Shown here piece by piece: positions 22,813 through 33,770 of a stretch of 64,000 nt of DNA. Under the pieces are notes generated by a model, which worked only from the letters and a program-made list of their open reading frames with translations, had not been told where the DNA came from and did not search any database. How positions within the stretch are numbered: the first letter of the stretch is position 1; each line of letters begins with the position of its first letter. The DNA comes from Berghia stephanieae (lineage: Eukaryota; Mollusca; Gastropoda; Nudibranchia; Aeolidiidae). A program made the translations under genes and the position numbers. Location: NCBI GenBank assembly GCA_034508935.3, contig CM067445.1:78495348-78559347 (forward strand). The letters are read 5' to 3'.

Positions 22813-23055
22813 GTGGAAATAGAGAATAGTCGAGATGACTAGCTCAAGGCCAACCATTGCGGCTGGGGACCGAACTGGGTAGGAAGAAAAAATCATATCA
22901 CTATGCAAAAGTGCCCCCATCCCCCAATCCCCTATAAGAGTGGTAAGGAATAAAGAAAATATTTAATAAGGAAAAATACAATTTTTTTCATATGGTTGTA
23001 CCTATGTTTTATTTTGTCTATTGAGATGGTAACAGGCATAGGATGAGGTTGAAAG
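22812..23055. repeat. 245-bp near-identical duplicate, copy 1
   Basis: From AAATAGAGAATAGTCGAGAT to AGGCATAGGATGAGGTTGAA. Differs from the copy at 25043 by only a few bases, far fewer than the surrounding R1 copies, so it is a recent duplication or a young mobile element. Confidence 0.8.
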
Positions 23056-23524
23056 AAAACAACTGTTTAACATTTCCCATTTAAAAAATAAGCATAAACG
23101 AAATTTTGCTTTTCAGTATATTGTATGTAATCATATTATCTTAAAATGTAAATTCCAGCATTGAAACAAAACAATATGTAGGTATTAATTTATTGAATAA
23201 CAGAAAGTAAGAAATTGGCGTTTTGTAACATTAACAACACATAATATAATGGAAAAAAAAAAATTAAAATCAGCTTTTTTCTTAACTTAATTGCTCAGTG
23301 CATATGGATGATGACTATTTACATAATTATGTGATGATATCATGATACAGGTGATGGATGCAACATTATAAATATTAAATTATTATAATTATAACAATAA
23401 AGGCTGGACAACAACAATAATTTATGGATAATGTCAAATGATTTATTAAGTAACGATGCATGGTCTCACCTCGCCTTCGTGGCCATACAAAGACACAAAG
23501 ACAATAATATTAGTAACCGCTTAA

Positions 23525-23768
23525 CTGCCGTAATCTTGAAAGACACCTTTTTGTTAATTTAGCCGGAAAACTCGTCCTTCAAATATCGATCGATTTAAAT
23601 GCCACTCATCTTGGCAAAAACTCTCAAACCTGGCACTTTGAGAGGTCTACTGTTTGAGAGCTTTTGCCTAGACGAGGGTTGTTTAAATCGATCGAAATTT
23701 CAAGGACGAGTATTCTGGCCTTTTTTTAAATGTGTCTTTCCAGAGTACGGCAGAATTGGTTAAAACAC
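23525..23768. mobile_element. Palindromic MITE (family P), complete foldback
   Basis: From TTAACTGCCGTAATCTTG to CAGAGTACGGCAGAATTGG; arms of about 115 bp share ATCGATCGATTTAAATG and ACTCATCTTGGCAAAAACTC. The ends continue as TTTAACCAGTTAACTGCCGT in several copies, so a TTAA target duplication is possible but not certain. Superfamily not assigned; no transposase is present. Confidence 0.8.
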
Positions 23769-23807
23769 TTAAATGCACTATTCAGAGACCTACACGAATG
23801 GATTAAT

Positions 23808-24200
23808 GTTTGTGTTTGTTTTTAAAAGTTTTACGGCGCTTTGCGACAAATTTAGGTGACCTATCAGCGACAGTAAAAAGGAAGGAAATGGGATAGTCAA
23901 AAAGTCTAAAATTACAATTAAAGCACGAAAGAAAAAGTAGGACAAAGTGGAATTGGTTCAAATAGGGAACAGATGTAGATTCTAAGAGCATACCATCAAT
24001 GTACGAGTACTTAGTTTAAGATCACCCAAATGTCTAATCCAGACACCAGCACACGATCCCAGTAAGAGGAATACACTCAATGTTTACAAATCATTACACA
24101 TTCAGATTTTTTTAATGTAACAAGAAAACAGAGAGGCAAGGGAGAAAAAATACCATCCCATAAAACTAACCCCTATAACTTGGATGTTTTCCTCTTTCGG
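23808..24200 (-). mobile_element. R1 retroposon copy, 5'-incomplete
   Basis: Carries the R1 3' part (TTTTAAAAGTTTTACGGCGC, then the AGTAAAAAGGAAGGAAATGG block and GTTCAAATAGGGAACAGATG) and fades after CCATCCCATAAAACTAACCC. It follows closely on a palindromic MITE copy at 23525-23768. Confidence 0.6.
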
Positions 24201-24744
24201 TTAAGTGTTAAATGAAGAAAGAATGACCATTTTAGATATAAACCCCATTCCATCGACACAATGAATCATACATCAATCTCACATTGTACCACCAATGATC
24301 GTTTATTTTTTTGTGTCGGCGGTAAAGAAAAGTGCATATCTGAAAGGTTCGTTCGTTGTTCCTTCTTTAAATTTCAACCCCTTTAAACAATTAGTCATTC
24401 CTTAAAATGATGACCCAGTTAATCGATTAATAGTTATTTCTATTGTTGTTGATGCTGCTATTATGTATGCTTATAAAGCATGATAGGCGATCCAGCAACT
24501 AAATTCTTTAACCATTTTCAACTGAAAGATATAAGCGTCTACGGAAAAGTAATCTTTAGTTAAGTAGTAACATCAGCGTAAAACAACATTTATTTTTATT
24601 TTAAGTGTTTTGAGAGATTAAAAAATATTAAGAGTTAACTCTTCATTCATTCATGATTGTGAACGGGTGATTGCATTCATATGAATATAACTAAGGGTTC
24701 AGTGCAATGTGAAATATTATGAATATTTGGGGGTATCAGGATCT

Positions 24745-24779
24745 CTTGATGATAATGATGATGATGATGATGATGATGA

Positions 24780-24821
<42 letters not shown>

Positions 24822-24822
24822 A
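24745..24822. repeat. (GAT)n microsatellite
   Basis: GAT/ATG triplets with one 2-bp interruption. Confidence 0.9.
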
Positions 24823-25042
24823 CATTAAGAAACATTATGAAACAGCTGTCTTCTTATACTGTCTTTATTGTTGTCACCAACGAGGTATAGTATTTGTGGT
24901 GATGCACATTTTTAGCTCTCAATCTGTTCTATTGACCTCTATAAAGTAATTTATGAGCATGTAAAAATTGAGGTTGATAGAAGAAATGTAAATCTGAACT
25001 TAGAAGCGCGAAAGAAAAATCCCGACAAAGGAGATTGGTTCA

Positions 25043-25289
25043 AATAGGAAATAGAGAATAGTCGAGATGACTAGCTCAAGGCCAACCATTGCGGCTGGGG
25101 ACCGAACTGGGTAGGAAGAAAAAATCATATCACTATGCAAAAGTGCCCCCATCCCCCAATCTCCTATAAGAGTGGTAAAGAATAAAGAAATATTTAATAA
25201 GGAAAAACACAATTTTTTTCATATGGTTGTACCTATGTTTTATTTTGTCTATTGAGATGGTAACAGGCATAGGATGAGGTTGAATAGAG
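25043..25289. repeat. 245-bp near-identical duplicate, copy 2
   Basis: Same sequence and orientation as 22812-23055, including the CAAGGCCAACCATTGCGGCT core. Both copies begin inside R1 sequence but at different R1 positions. Confidence 0.8.
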
Positions 25290-25295
25290 AAGATT

Positions 25296-25900
25296 CAACG
25301 AGGAATCCGCCGATGTGCCAATTTTTATATTATCTTAAAGTCATTCAGACACAATCAAAGGACCCCTTATGAAGAATACACACTAAAATGTTAATCACTA
25401 CAAGTGTGTTCAAAACTTGTAACAATAAAAGCGCGTAAAAGAGATTATTTACTAGGAAAATATCATCCCTCTCTTTTAAGAAATATGGAACAATACATTT
25501 GACTCCTTTCCTCTCACCTAAAGATCGGCGCCAGGACCAGGGAAAATATTAATTCCGAAAAGCGAGTGGAGCAGGCACTTACGTTGATAACAGAAAATGA
25601 AGTGAGTAGAAAAGTGCCAGAGGACAACAGAGAATAAAAATTTCGCAGCGATGGGGGCCTGACCGGCGAACTTACTGATACGACAACTCCGCCTGGCCGT
25701 GAGAGGGACGCTATGATGTCGACCCATCCTCTTTTTTACTCACTTCATTTTCTGTTATGACCAGGGAAAACCCGAGCAATCTCAATCTAGAACAAAGACA
25801 GAACAACATGATAAAGGAAGACTGATACAGGGGGAAAGAAGACACAACAAAAGTGACATCTCCAACCACCATGGGAATTCAGAAAATCTCCATTCATGTC
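25296..25900 (-). mobile_element. R1 retroposon copy split by a satellite-related SINE
   Basis: R1 sequence is recognisable at 25320-25546 (CACAATCAAAGGACC … CCTAAAGATCGGCGCCAGGA) and resumes at 25759 with GACCAGGGAAAACCCGAGCA. The interruption (25547-25758) is a separate 212-bp element flanked by a 12-bp duplication. The copy is diverged, so the host insertion is older than the SINE. Confidence 0.55.
25547..25758 (-). mobile_element. Dispersed SINE related to the 397-bp satellite
   Basis: This 212-bp element has the same block order as the satellite unit: GAGTGGAGCAGGCACTTACG, AGAAAAGTGCCAGAGGACAA, AGAGAATAAAAATTTCGC, and GACAACTCCGCCTGGC. It is flanked by exact 12-bp repeats GACCAGGGAAAA (25535-25546 and 25759-25770) and sits inside an R1 copy. 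Its two ends carry inverted 24-bp sequences (ATAACAGAAAATGAAGTGAG and its complement). The B-box region is worn. A single-copy mobile relative of the array monomer. Confidence 0.8.
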
Positions 25901-26042
25901 TAATGGGAGAATCTGAAACGACTCGGGCAATCCTTATAGACCCCGCCAAGAGAAAGATGCTACAAAATGTAAATAATTAAGGCATATATCAAGGGGGGGG
26001 GGGGAATCAACAAATGTTATATTATGGAAAGGAAACATCGCA

Positions 26043-26136
26043 TCAAAAACTCTCTGAAGTCTCGCTTTTCACGATCGGCGAGACTTCAGATGTTAAATCC
26101 GCCGATCGTGATTATCAAGACTTCAGAGAGTTTTGA
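26043..26136. repeat. Strong imperfect hairpin
   Basis: Arms 26043-26080 and 26099-26136 (both containing ACTCTCTGAAGTCT and CACGATCGGCG in complementary order) with an 18-bp loop. A further AGACTTCA copy in the loop and one at 26155 suggest internal duplication. No family match in the window. Confidence 0.75.
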
Positions 26137-26288
26137 TCCGTCGATTTTTAAAATCGAGACTTCATTGAACCGCCGACAATCGACGCACTAGATCCACAGG
26201 GAGACGTCAAGAATTCTCCAATACTGCCTGACTTTTTAAAAATTTCTGGCAAAAAAAAATTCGTCCTTAAGACATCAATCGATTATTT

Positions 26289-26338
26289 TGGGTCAGCGTG
26301 GCTCAGCGGTATGGTTGTTTTTGCTTCTTATCCGAAAG
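26289..26338 (+). mobile_element. tRNA-derived SINE (family B), head part
   Basis: GTCAGCGTGGCTCAGCGGTA is a clear A-box-type tRNA head. The element is cut after CTTATCCGAAAG by the R1 insertion and resumes at 27133. Confidence 0.6.
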
Positions 26339-26529
26339 TTGTGTGTTTGTTTTTAAAGGTTTTACGGCGCTTGCAACACATTAAGTCATATCAGCGCCAG
26401 TAAAAAGGAAGAAAATGTGATAGCAAAAAGTTCTAGAATTGCAATTAAAGCACCCACGAAAAGGGAAGACAAAGGGGTATTGGTTCAAATAGGAAACAGG
26501 TGTAGATTCCAAGAGCACACTATGATAGT

Positions 26530-26545
26530 GTATTATATATATATA

Positions 26546-26606
<61 letters not shown>

Positions 26607-26632
26607 ATATATATATTATATTATATATTAAA
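26530..26632. repeat. (TA)n inside R1 copy
   Basis: TA-rich run at the left of the extra segment carried by the 26339 R1 copy. Confidence 0.9.
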
Positions 26633-26686
26633 TGTAAATAAAGCAATGGAAAAATTTAGACAGCGATTTATTACTTTTTTCTTGTT

Positions 26687-26768
26687 TTGCATAATTTGTA
26701 ATTTTCCTTGCATAATTTGCCTTTTTCCCCCGCATAATTTGCAATTTCCCCCGCATAATTTGGGATAT
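26687..26768. repeat. Four 22-bp tandem repeats
   Basis: GCATAATTTG followed by T/C-rich spacers, four times (for example GCATAATTTGCAATTTCCCC). Found only here, inside the extra segment of the R1 copy. Confidence 0.8.
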
Positions 26769-27132
26769 TTTTTTGCATATTTCCGGGGGAGGGGGGGGGG
26801 GCAGTCTATCAAAGTACTTAGTTTGAGATCACCTAAAAGTCTCACCCAAACACAAGCACAGGTCCCCACTAAGGAGAATACACTCAAATGTTTACAAATC
26901 ATATATAATATGAATACAAAATATAATACAGTGCACATCAGAGAGCTGATTTACAAGGGGAAAAAATATCATTTCACAAAACTAACTATACATTTGACTG
27001 TTTCCCTGGCCAGGGCCAGGACAAAACCAAGAAATTTCATTCCAAAACAGAAGGCAAGTTGGACAATAGATATAGGGGGATAGAAGACACAGTACTTCCT
27101 GCCCACTATGGGAGGTCAGGAACCCCACCCAG

Positions 27133-27262
27133 CTTATCCGAAAGGTACCGAGTTCGAATACCGGCTGCGACGTGTGGACTTGACAAGTCCTCTCACCCTA
27201 TCTGGTTATTTCAGTCAGTCTCCCTTGAAATAGACCCTAAAGACAAATTTTTCCTATGGGAT
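27133..27262 (+). mobile_element. tRNA-derived SINE (family B), body after the R1 insertion
   Basis: Begins with the duplicated CTTATCCGAAAG, then GGTACCGAGTTCGAATACCG, a good B box (GAGTTCGAATA), then a body (TTCAGTCAGTCTCCCTTGAA). Together with 26289-26338 it rebuilds one SINE of about 170 bp. Confidence 0.6.
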
Positions 27263-27589
27263 GAGTTTATTTTATGACCAATCAATCGATATTTGACAGA
27301 CGAGTTGAGTTCTCTGACCAAATGTTTTTTTAATATGTTTTCTCGGAGTATGGTACAATAGAATTATATCAGTAGAAATGATAACAACAGCAGCATCATA
27401 ACGTGGATGACATGATGATGATAGAACAACATGATTTGAATATGGTGAAATTAATAGCAACACCCATTAAAAGGTGTACCAATAACAATACTAATGATGC
27501 TGATGACGATGGTGATAATGGTGACGATGCTTATAAAATCAAACAATAACAATAAGAATAATGATGATTGTAATAAAAATGATAATATT

Positions 27590-27593
27590 AATG

Positions 27594-27672
<79 letters not shown>

Positions 27673-27727
27673 TGATGATGATGATAATAATAATAATAGT
27701 AATAATAATAATAATGGTGGTGGTAGT

Positions 27728-27791
<64 letters not shown>

Positions 27792-27814
27792 ATAGTAGTT
27801 GAGAAATAGTAGTG

Positions 27815-27913
<99 letters not shown>

Positions 27914-27915
27914 TA
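27590..27915. repeat. (AAT)n, (GTA)n trinucleotide block
   Basis: (AAT)n 27593-27670, a short GAT stretch, mixed AAT/GGT, then two (AGT)n runs at 27727-27791 and 27826-27913. Poly-Asn, Thr, Val and Leu frames are shadows. Confidence 0.95.
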
Positions 27916-28164
27916 TAAATCACCATTATAGTAATTCACAGTTCTGATATTGTTTAAAATAATATGTCCAAAAAGAAAGAAAAAAGAAAGGTCAATGTAC
28001 AATAACGAAGTGGTTGCATGAAGATAATACTGCTGTAAAGTGAATGGGTGACTTAGATCATTGTACAGGACAGGCATCATCATTATCATAATTATAATAT
28101 ATACATTGTCATAGTGGGAGGTTTGGTGTCTTCATACAGAACTCGGTCTTAATAGTATCTAAAT

Positions 28165-28337
28165 TAATGATGACGATGATGATGTTGATGACGATGATGA
28201 CGATGATGATGACGATGATGATGTTCATGTCGACGATGACGATGGTGTTGATGATGATGATGATGATGATGATGACGACAGTGGTGATGCTGATGATTGT
28301 GATGATAATGATAATAATAATAATGATGATGATGATG

Positions 28338-28396
<59 letters not shown>
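28165..28396. repeat. (GAT/GAC)n block
   Basis: Imperfect GATGAC triplets turning into a pure (GAT)n run at 28333-28396. Confidence 0.95.
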
Positions 28397-28398
<2 letters not shown>

Positions 28399-28939
28399 AG
28401 CGACAAAGACGGAGTTAATGTTGGTAACCATGATGACAATATAGAAAAAAAACTGTTATAATAACCAAACTAACAACAATAACAAAAATATATATGTATA
28501 TAACACATTGAGTAATGTGTAGTTTAAAAGAAATACTTCAAAGTGAGGTAATATTTTTTTCATTTTCTGCGTTCTTGTTCGTGATATTATAATAAATTAA
28601 TGAATCATTATGAAAATACTCATACCAAACAGACATTAATTTTATTGCGAGACAACGAGGGACGCTTTTGCTTTTCCTTTCAAGTTTTTCCCCCATCGCT
28701 TCATTGGAAACCGCTTATAATCTTGTAATAATATACTGGTCCAATGATTGTAGATAAAAAAACAAAACATTATCACTGATTATACAGCAATAATGCTGTA
28801 ACAAAATAAAATTCAAGTCGAATAAACACTTCAGAGACTTGTGACGTAATAATATTATTTTTATTGCTGACGAATGACATTTATAAAAGTTATCATTCTT
28901 ATTGGTTTTGCGATCCGAGGTAGTTAAACAGTTGTCCTA

Positions 28940-29013
28940 CTCAATCAATCAATCAATCAATCAGTCAATCAACTTATCAATCTAATAATTTATCAATCGA
29001 TCCACTACCTATC

Positions 29014-29104
<91 letters not shown>
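28940..29104. repeat. (CAAT)n and (TC)n microsatellites
   Basis: Six CAAT-type units at 28941-28975 and about 42 TC units at 29020-29103. Confidence 0.95.
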
Positions 29105-29106
<2 letters not shown>

Positions 29107-30128
29107 AATCTCCATTTAAAATTACACAATCGTTACCTCATAGTATGACTTCTCATTATGATTATGAATAAACATTATACAATATCTTAAGTACAATTTG
29201 CCACGGAAAGGAGATACATATAATACAAAAACTACATTTATTTATAAATTATTCATTTCAAGCTGATTGTGGAGATTATGGACTCATTGCAGTTTACAGT
29301 CAAACGCATGATATCAATGCAAATGATAAATAAATAATATACTTTGCATCCTTCTATATTGATTTTATGTGGAGTTGATAGTTTATTCATATCAGTTTTG
29401 TACTTTTTCTTATGTTAATTGGATATCAAAATATATTTAAAACGTATGTACGAGAGAGGTGAGAGATGATTTGAGAAATCGACAATACATTTATTTTGGA
29501 TGAGATGAAAATTATAAGAAAAAGTGTGTTTATTTAATTATTGTTTACTTTTATCTCTTCTGGATTACGAAAGCTTGATTGATAAAACCCCCGAGCCACA
29601 AAGGGACAATTTTGAATCCCGCTACTAAAGTCAATTCCTTTCTAACCACTCAACAGTGGTTGGATAGCTGGATTTGTTAAAGCTCGCGAAGATAACTTTA
29701 AAATGGACGAGCGTATTGTCTAAAAGGGAGCAAGCAATTGCTGTTGTTCTTTTAACGCTATATAATCAAAGATACACTCCGTTTCCAAATGAGCAAATGG
29801 CTATGTAGGACTAGCTGTATGTGATTAATTAAAGGATCTTGGTAGAATTCCAATTATAAATTCGTGATCACCATTAAACTCATAATCACAAGCCTTGAAA
29901 CTGAAGTGCAGTTTAAATTCAATATTTGTCTAAGGAAAAAATGAACGCATCTCTGTTATTGGCATTACAGTCATGCACTCTCTGGTAAGCCAGATGTGTT
30001 TATAATTCAGAAAGATGTGTGTTCCTAATTCCGACCATGCCAGAAAGGAACACGTATCTGAATTTGTTTGCACAAAGTGTGTTGTTATTGGTGTTGGTGG
30101 TGGAGATGACTTGCTGCTACTGATGATA

Positions 30129-30145
30129 GTGTTGTTGTTGTCTTT

Positions 30146-30217
<72 letters not shown>

Positions 30218-30220
30218 GCG
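30129..30220. repeat. (TTG)n microsatellite
   Basis: Nearly pure TTG triplets; Leu-rich frame is a shadow. Confidence 0.95.
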
Positions 30221-30618
30221 GATGTCCTGAAATTAAAATTTTGAGTAAATATATCTTGGGACGATCGCCTCCAGGAGGTTTTTTAACAATGATGATCTTG
30301 ATTGATCAAAATCTTTTAAAATTCTTATTTCTGATATTTGTATCATATCGATATGACAATGAACTAAATCGATTTAAGTCGCTATCTGATTATCAAGTGG
30401 ATCGAGTAATAGTGAAACTGCACTGCACAGACAGTGAACAATGAGGGAGGTAAAAAGTCATATGCAGCTGGACCTTTAGCATCATACTGTATTGTTTAAA
30501 TGTTTGTAAACAAACCTGTGGTTTGTAATAGAAACTGATGAATCAGAGCTCGCACCTAAAAACCTCTGCCCTTTATAGCTGAAAGGGCGAATTCTCCTAT
30601 CAATACACTGGCAAGTTT

Positions 30619-30690
30619 GTTTTGTTTGTTCGCGGGAGTTTAACTGGATTTGCAACACTTTCAGGTCATAATAGTCGCAAGAGATAATAG
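30619..30690 (-). mobile_element. R1 retroposon 3' fragment
   Basis: A short stretch (TTTGTTCGCGGGAGTTTAAC, then TTGCAACACTTTCAGGTCAT) matches the 3' end of R1; the body is missing or unrecognisable. A 94-codon frame starting inside it is not supported as a gene. Confidence 0.35.
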
Positions 30691-32741
30691 GAGATACCGG
30701 AAGGGCTTAGAGTATTCTAAGAGAAAACAAGATGTTGACATTAAGGTTCGATCTCGAGTCATCAAGGAGTTGTGTGATATCTTATTTACTGGGTTATTTC
30801 TTGTCATTATACTATCTATTGGACTAGCATATTATCTCTATCGACCATCATATAATCGCTCTGTTTATCTTAGACCTTACAAGGCGATACAAAAAGCCCA
30901 TTTCACGACCAAAAAGATCTCAAACTTATATTGATTTTTCAATCAAGCCAACACAAAAACAAACATTTTAAAATGTCTGAGGAATTCGATTGATATCGAA
31001 AACTGTTAAGCTTTTCAATCATGGGCGATCTGGGACAATACACCTGCTAAGAGCCCTTCTCGCGCGGCTTTTTTTAAAGTGTTACCCTCCAATGAGGCTT
31101 TACTTCATATAAAAAGGGTTAGAGTCCATACTTATGACGTATTTATATCGCACACATCAACAATAATGTGTCAATTTGTTTGACGTCACAATGGCAAAGC
31201 GTGTCATCCAATTGAAACGGTGTTGTTTTGTTTTGTTTTTCACAAATGAGCATATTGACGTAATAAAATGACGGAACTGCCAATGGACTTAAAGTTCCAA
31301 CTTTGTTCACGTTTCCCTGGCTATTGGTTTACATGCTGATCTTTTCTTGTCACCTGTCTATAATTATAACATATTAGATTATTTTTGTTTGTTTTTGTTC
31401 GTTGACTTTATTCTAGGTCGTATTTTCCCCCTATTTTTGTTTGTTTTGAATTGTTTTGTTTTGTTTGTGAAGTTAGGAAAGGCCACATTAATTCGTAAAT
31501 GACACTTAAACTATTTTCGATTCCATTCATAACGAATGTTGACACACTTGGTCGTATGGCCTTGGGTAAGAGAAGAAAAAAGGAAATGTGTTCAAAATAG
31601 AAGAGCGAACATTGAGTGGTAATAATATTACCAGAAGGTTTAGTGTGAAACAATAATAATATAAGTCTTACCGAAGACAAAGATTCATGATTTCTACTAA
31701 GTGGGAAAATCAAAATGGTTGATTGTGTCAAGATGTAGATACAAAAAAAAAACAGAATAGTAATTTATTGGGGGTAAAAATGACAATTTCCATTGAATGA
31801 ATAAAAATGAATTTATAAGTAGTTGACTGACTTCCTTCCGGTGAAGCATCCCAGCCAGGGAAATGACGACACAGTAAGGTCAATGACAGAGAGTCTCGTG
31901 AAAGAGTTTAAGAAAAGATTACCTAACTACCATTAGGTATGGGATCGAAAAGGTCTATATGTTAGGTCTATATTTATTTAGCAAAATAAATACCCCGTTT
32001 CCAGAGGGAGGATATAGATAAACTGCAAGATATAAAAAGAAGATTCGCTTATAGTTATAAGACAATGGGAATAAACTGCGTACACGTCTAATCTGTAAAA
32101 TACTTCATAGTAGTGATACAATGGGTTATACGTTTCTCTTTTCTTTGAGTGCCTCTTGGGTCGTACGACCTCAAAACTCCTAAATGTTATAAGGACTTTT
32201 TAAGTGTGTGGAGTGACGATTGAATAAGTACATATTTTATCCATTCGTGATCGTATGATGCAGATAGCTAGGAGTTGAATTACATTGTTTTGTTGGTTGG
32301 TTGTTTTTGTTGTTGTTGTTTTTGTATATTACGTAATGGCAATGCAATTAATTGAGTTCTTATGTGCATGATTTTGTACTAGACTACGTCAAAAATAGAT
32401 AATGTCCCACCCTAGTATATAGTATAAATATAATGAAAACAGAAAATGTCCGATCCTTAACTTGTAGTAAAAAAAATTATTGGTAAAACCCTTTCACTTT
32501 TTTTTAATCGGTATTTTTTTTCTGGACAAACGATAAGCAAAGAAGAAACAATCCAATCTGCTGAATTCAGAGGAATTAAGAGGAAAGCTACCATAATGAT
32601 TTATAAAGCAATGCAATTATTGATATAATATCAATAACAATCCAGTCTAGTAAAAGTACTTTCAATTAGTTTAATAAGGATAATTTCTCGTCTATTACAG
32701 TTGAAAAAAAGAATATTAAGTACAAGTAACCTGTGTGGTAA

Positions 32742-32816
<75 letters not shown>

Positions 32817-32820
32817 CTCT
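32742..32820. repeat. (CT)n microsatellite
   Basis: About 34 CT units ending in a short CTTT part. Confidence 0.95.
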
Positions 32821-32922
32821 TCGTCAATACTTGACACTTTTTCAGTTGTAATGTTGGGGATTAGTTCAACAACAGAATTAATGGCCATTTAATTAATAAT
32901 ATGTACATTTCTATGGAAGTCA

Positions 32923-33055
32923 TAATAATAATGATAATAATTATAATAAAAGTAATAATAATAATAATAATAATAGAAGAAGAAGAAGAAGAAGAAGAAG
33001 AAGAAGAAGAAGAAGAAAGAAGAAGAAGAAGAAGAAGAAGAAGAAGAAGAAGAAT
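32923..33055. repeat. (AAT)n to (GAA)n block
   Basis: AAT triplets changing into about 28 GAA triplets, with one A insertion at 33016 that shifts the frame. Confidence 0.95.
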
Positions 33056-33099
33056 AACAATTACCATCATGATCATAACACTGATAACGATTGATTAAT

Positions 33100-33770
33100 T
33101 AATAAATATTTAACACAATAAGTATAACTTCAATGAAGTATAGTTAGAACTCTAGAACAGGGCGTTTCAAATCGACTGTCCATTCACGGAAACGTATGTC
33201 CTTCATTAATTTAAGCACGGGATTATTAAGTAGAACCGTCCTTAATGTTGGACATAATATTCATCGTATTTTAAAATCAGTTTAGATCACAATAATTATT
33301 TTATTTTTAAAAAGGCGTGAAGTCAAAGATTCGTTACAACGATGGTCAGTTTGTGATTGCAACAACAATCATTGCCGTTTTGTTTTGTTTTTTGTTGGTT
33401 TTTTTTTTTTTCGTTTATTTAAATACACTTTGCATGTTCAACAGATCGTCTTACTCAGCAGCTGAAGAGGATAATACCGTCTGAAACATATTATTGCGAT
33501 AAAACCAGCTGATTTTGATTTTCTATCAAGTCACGAATAGACAGACAAATAATTATTTTACTTTGTGTGAAACTTGACTTTATAATCAATGTTTACGACA
33601 AGTAAGACTGTTGTTACCCTTGGGTGTGTCGCGCTAAACACTCAGAGTAAATACCCACTGAAGCACCGAATAAATATTATACATTATGTAAAATGTAGGT
33701 AAGTATCAGAGATGCCAAGCGTTTGTTTGTTTGTTTTTAATTTACGTTATGCACACACAAAGTTGAGGTT
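33100..33770. other. 3' flank of the FGF gene
   Basis: No coding. TTTATT at about 33413 would give an AATAAA signal on the minus strand about 350 nt past the stop; weak evidence only. Confidence 0.4.

Larger units (their letters stand above)
26339..27132 (-). mobile_element. R1 retroposon inserted into a tRNA-derived SINE
   Basis: R1 ends are complete: the tail TTGTGTGTTTGTTTTTAAAG is at the left and CCACCCAG at the right. The copy is flanked by exact 12-bp repeats CTTATCCGAAAG at 26327-26338 and 27133-27144. The flanking DNA is a tRNA-derived SINE (head left, body right). The copy is longer than 550 bp because about 285 bp sit inside it at about 26521-26805: a TA run and four 22-bp repeats built on GCATAATTTGCAATTTCCCC. 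Confidence 0.8.
28440..32740. other. Unique AT-rich DNA between microsatellites
   Basis: No gene supported. A worn family C SINE-like stretch at 29570-29790 and an R1 scrap at 30619 are the only family matches. Confidence 0.5.

Noticed and set aside
30650-30934. 94-codon frame with a hydrophobic segment
   Set aside because: Begins inside an R1 fragment; no splice sites or relatives.
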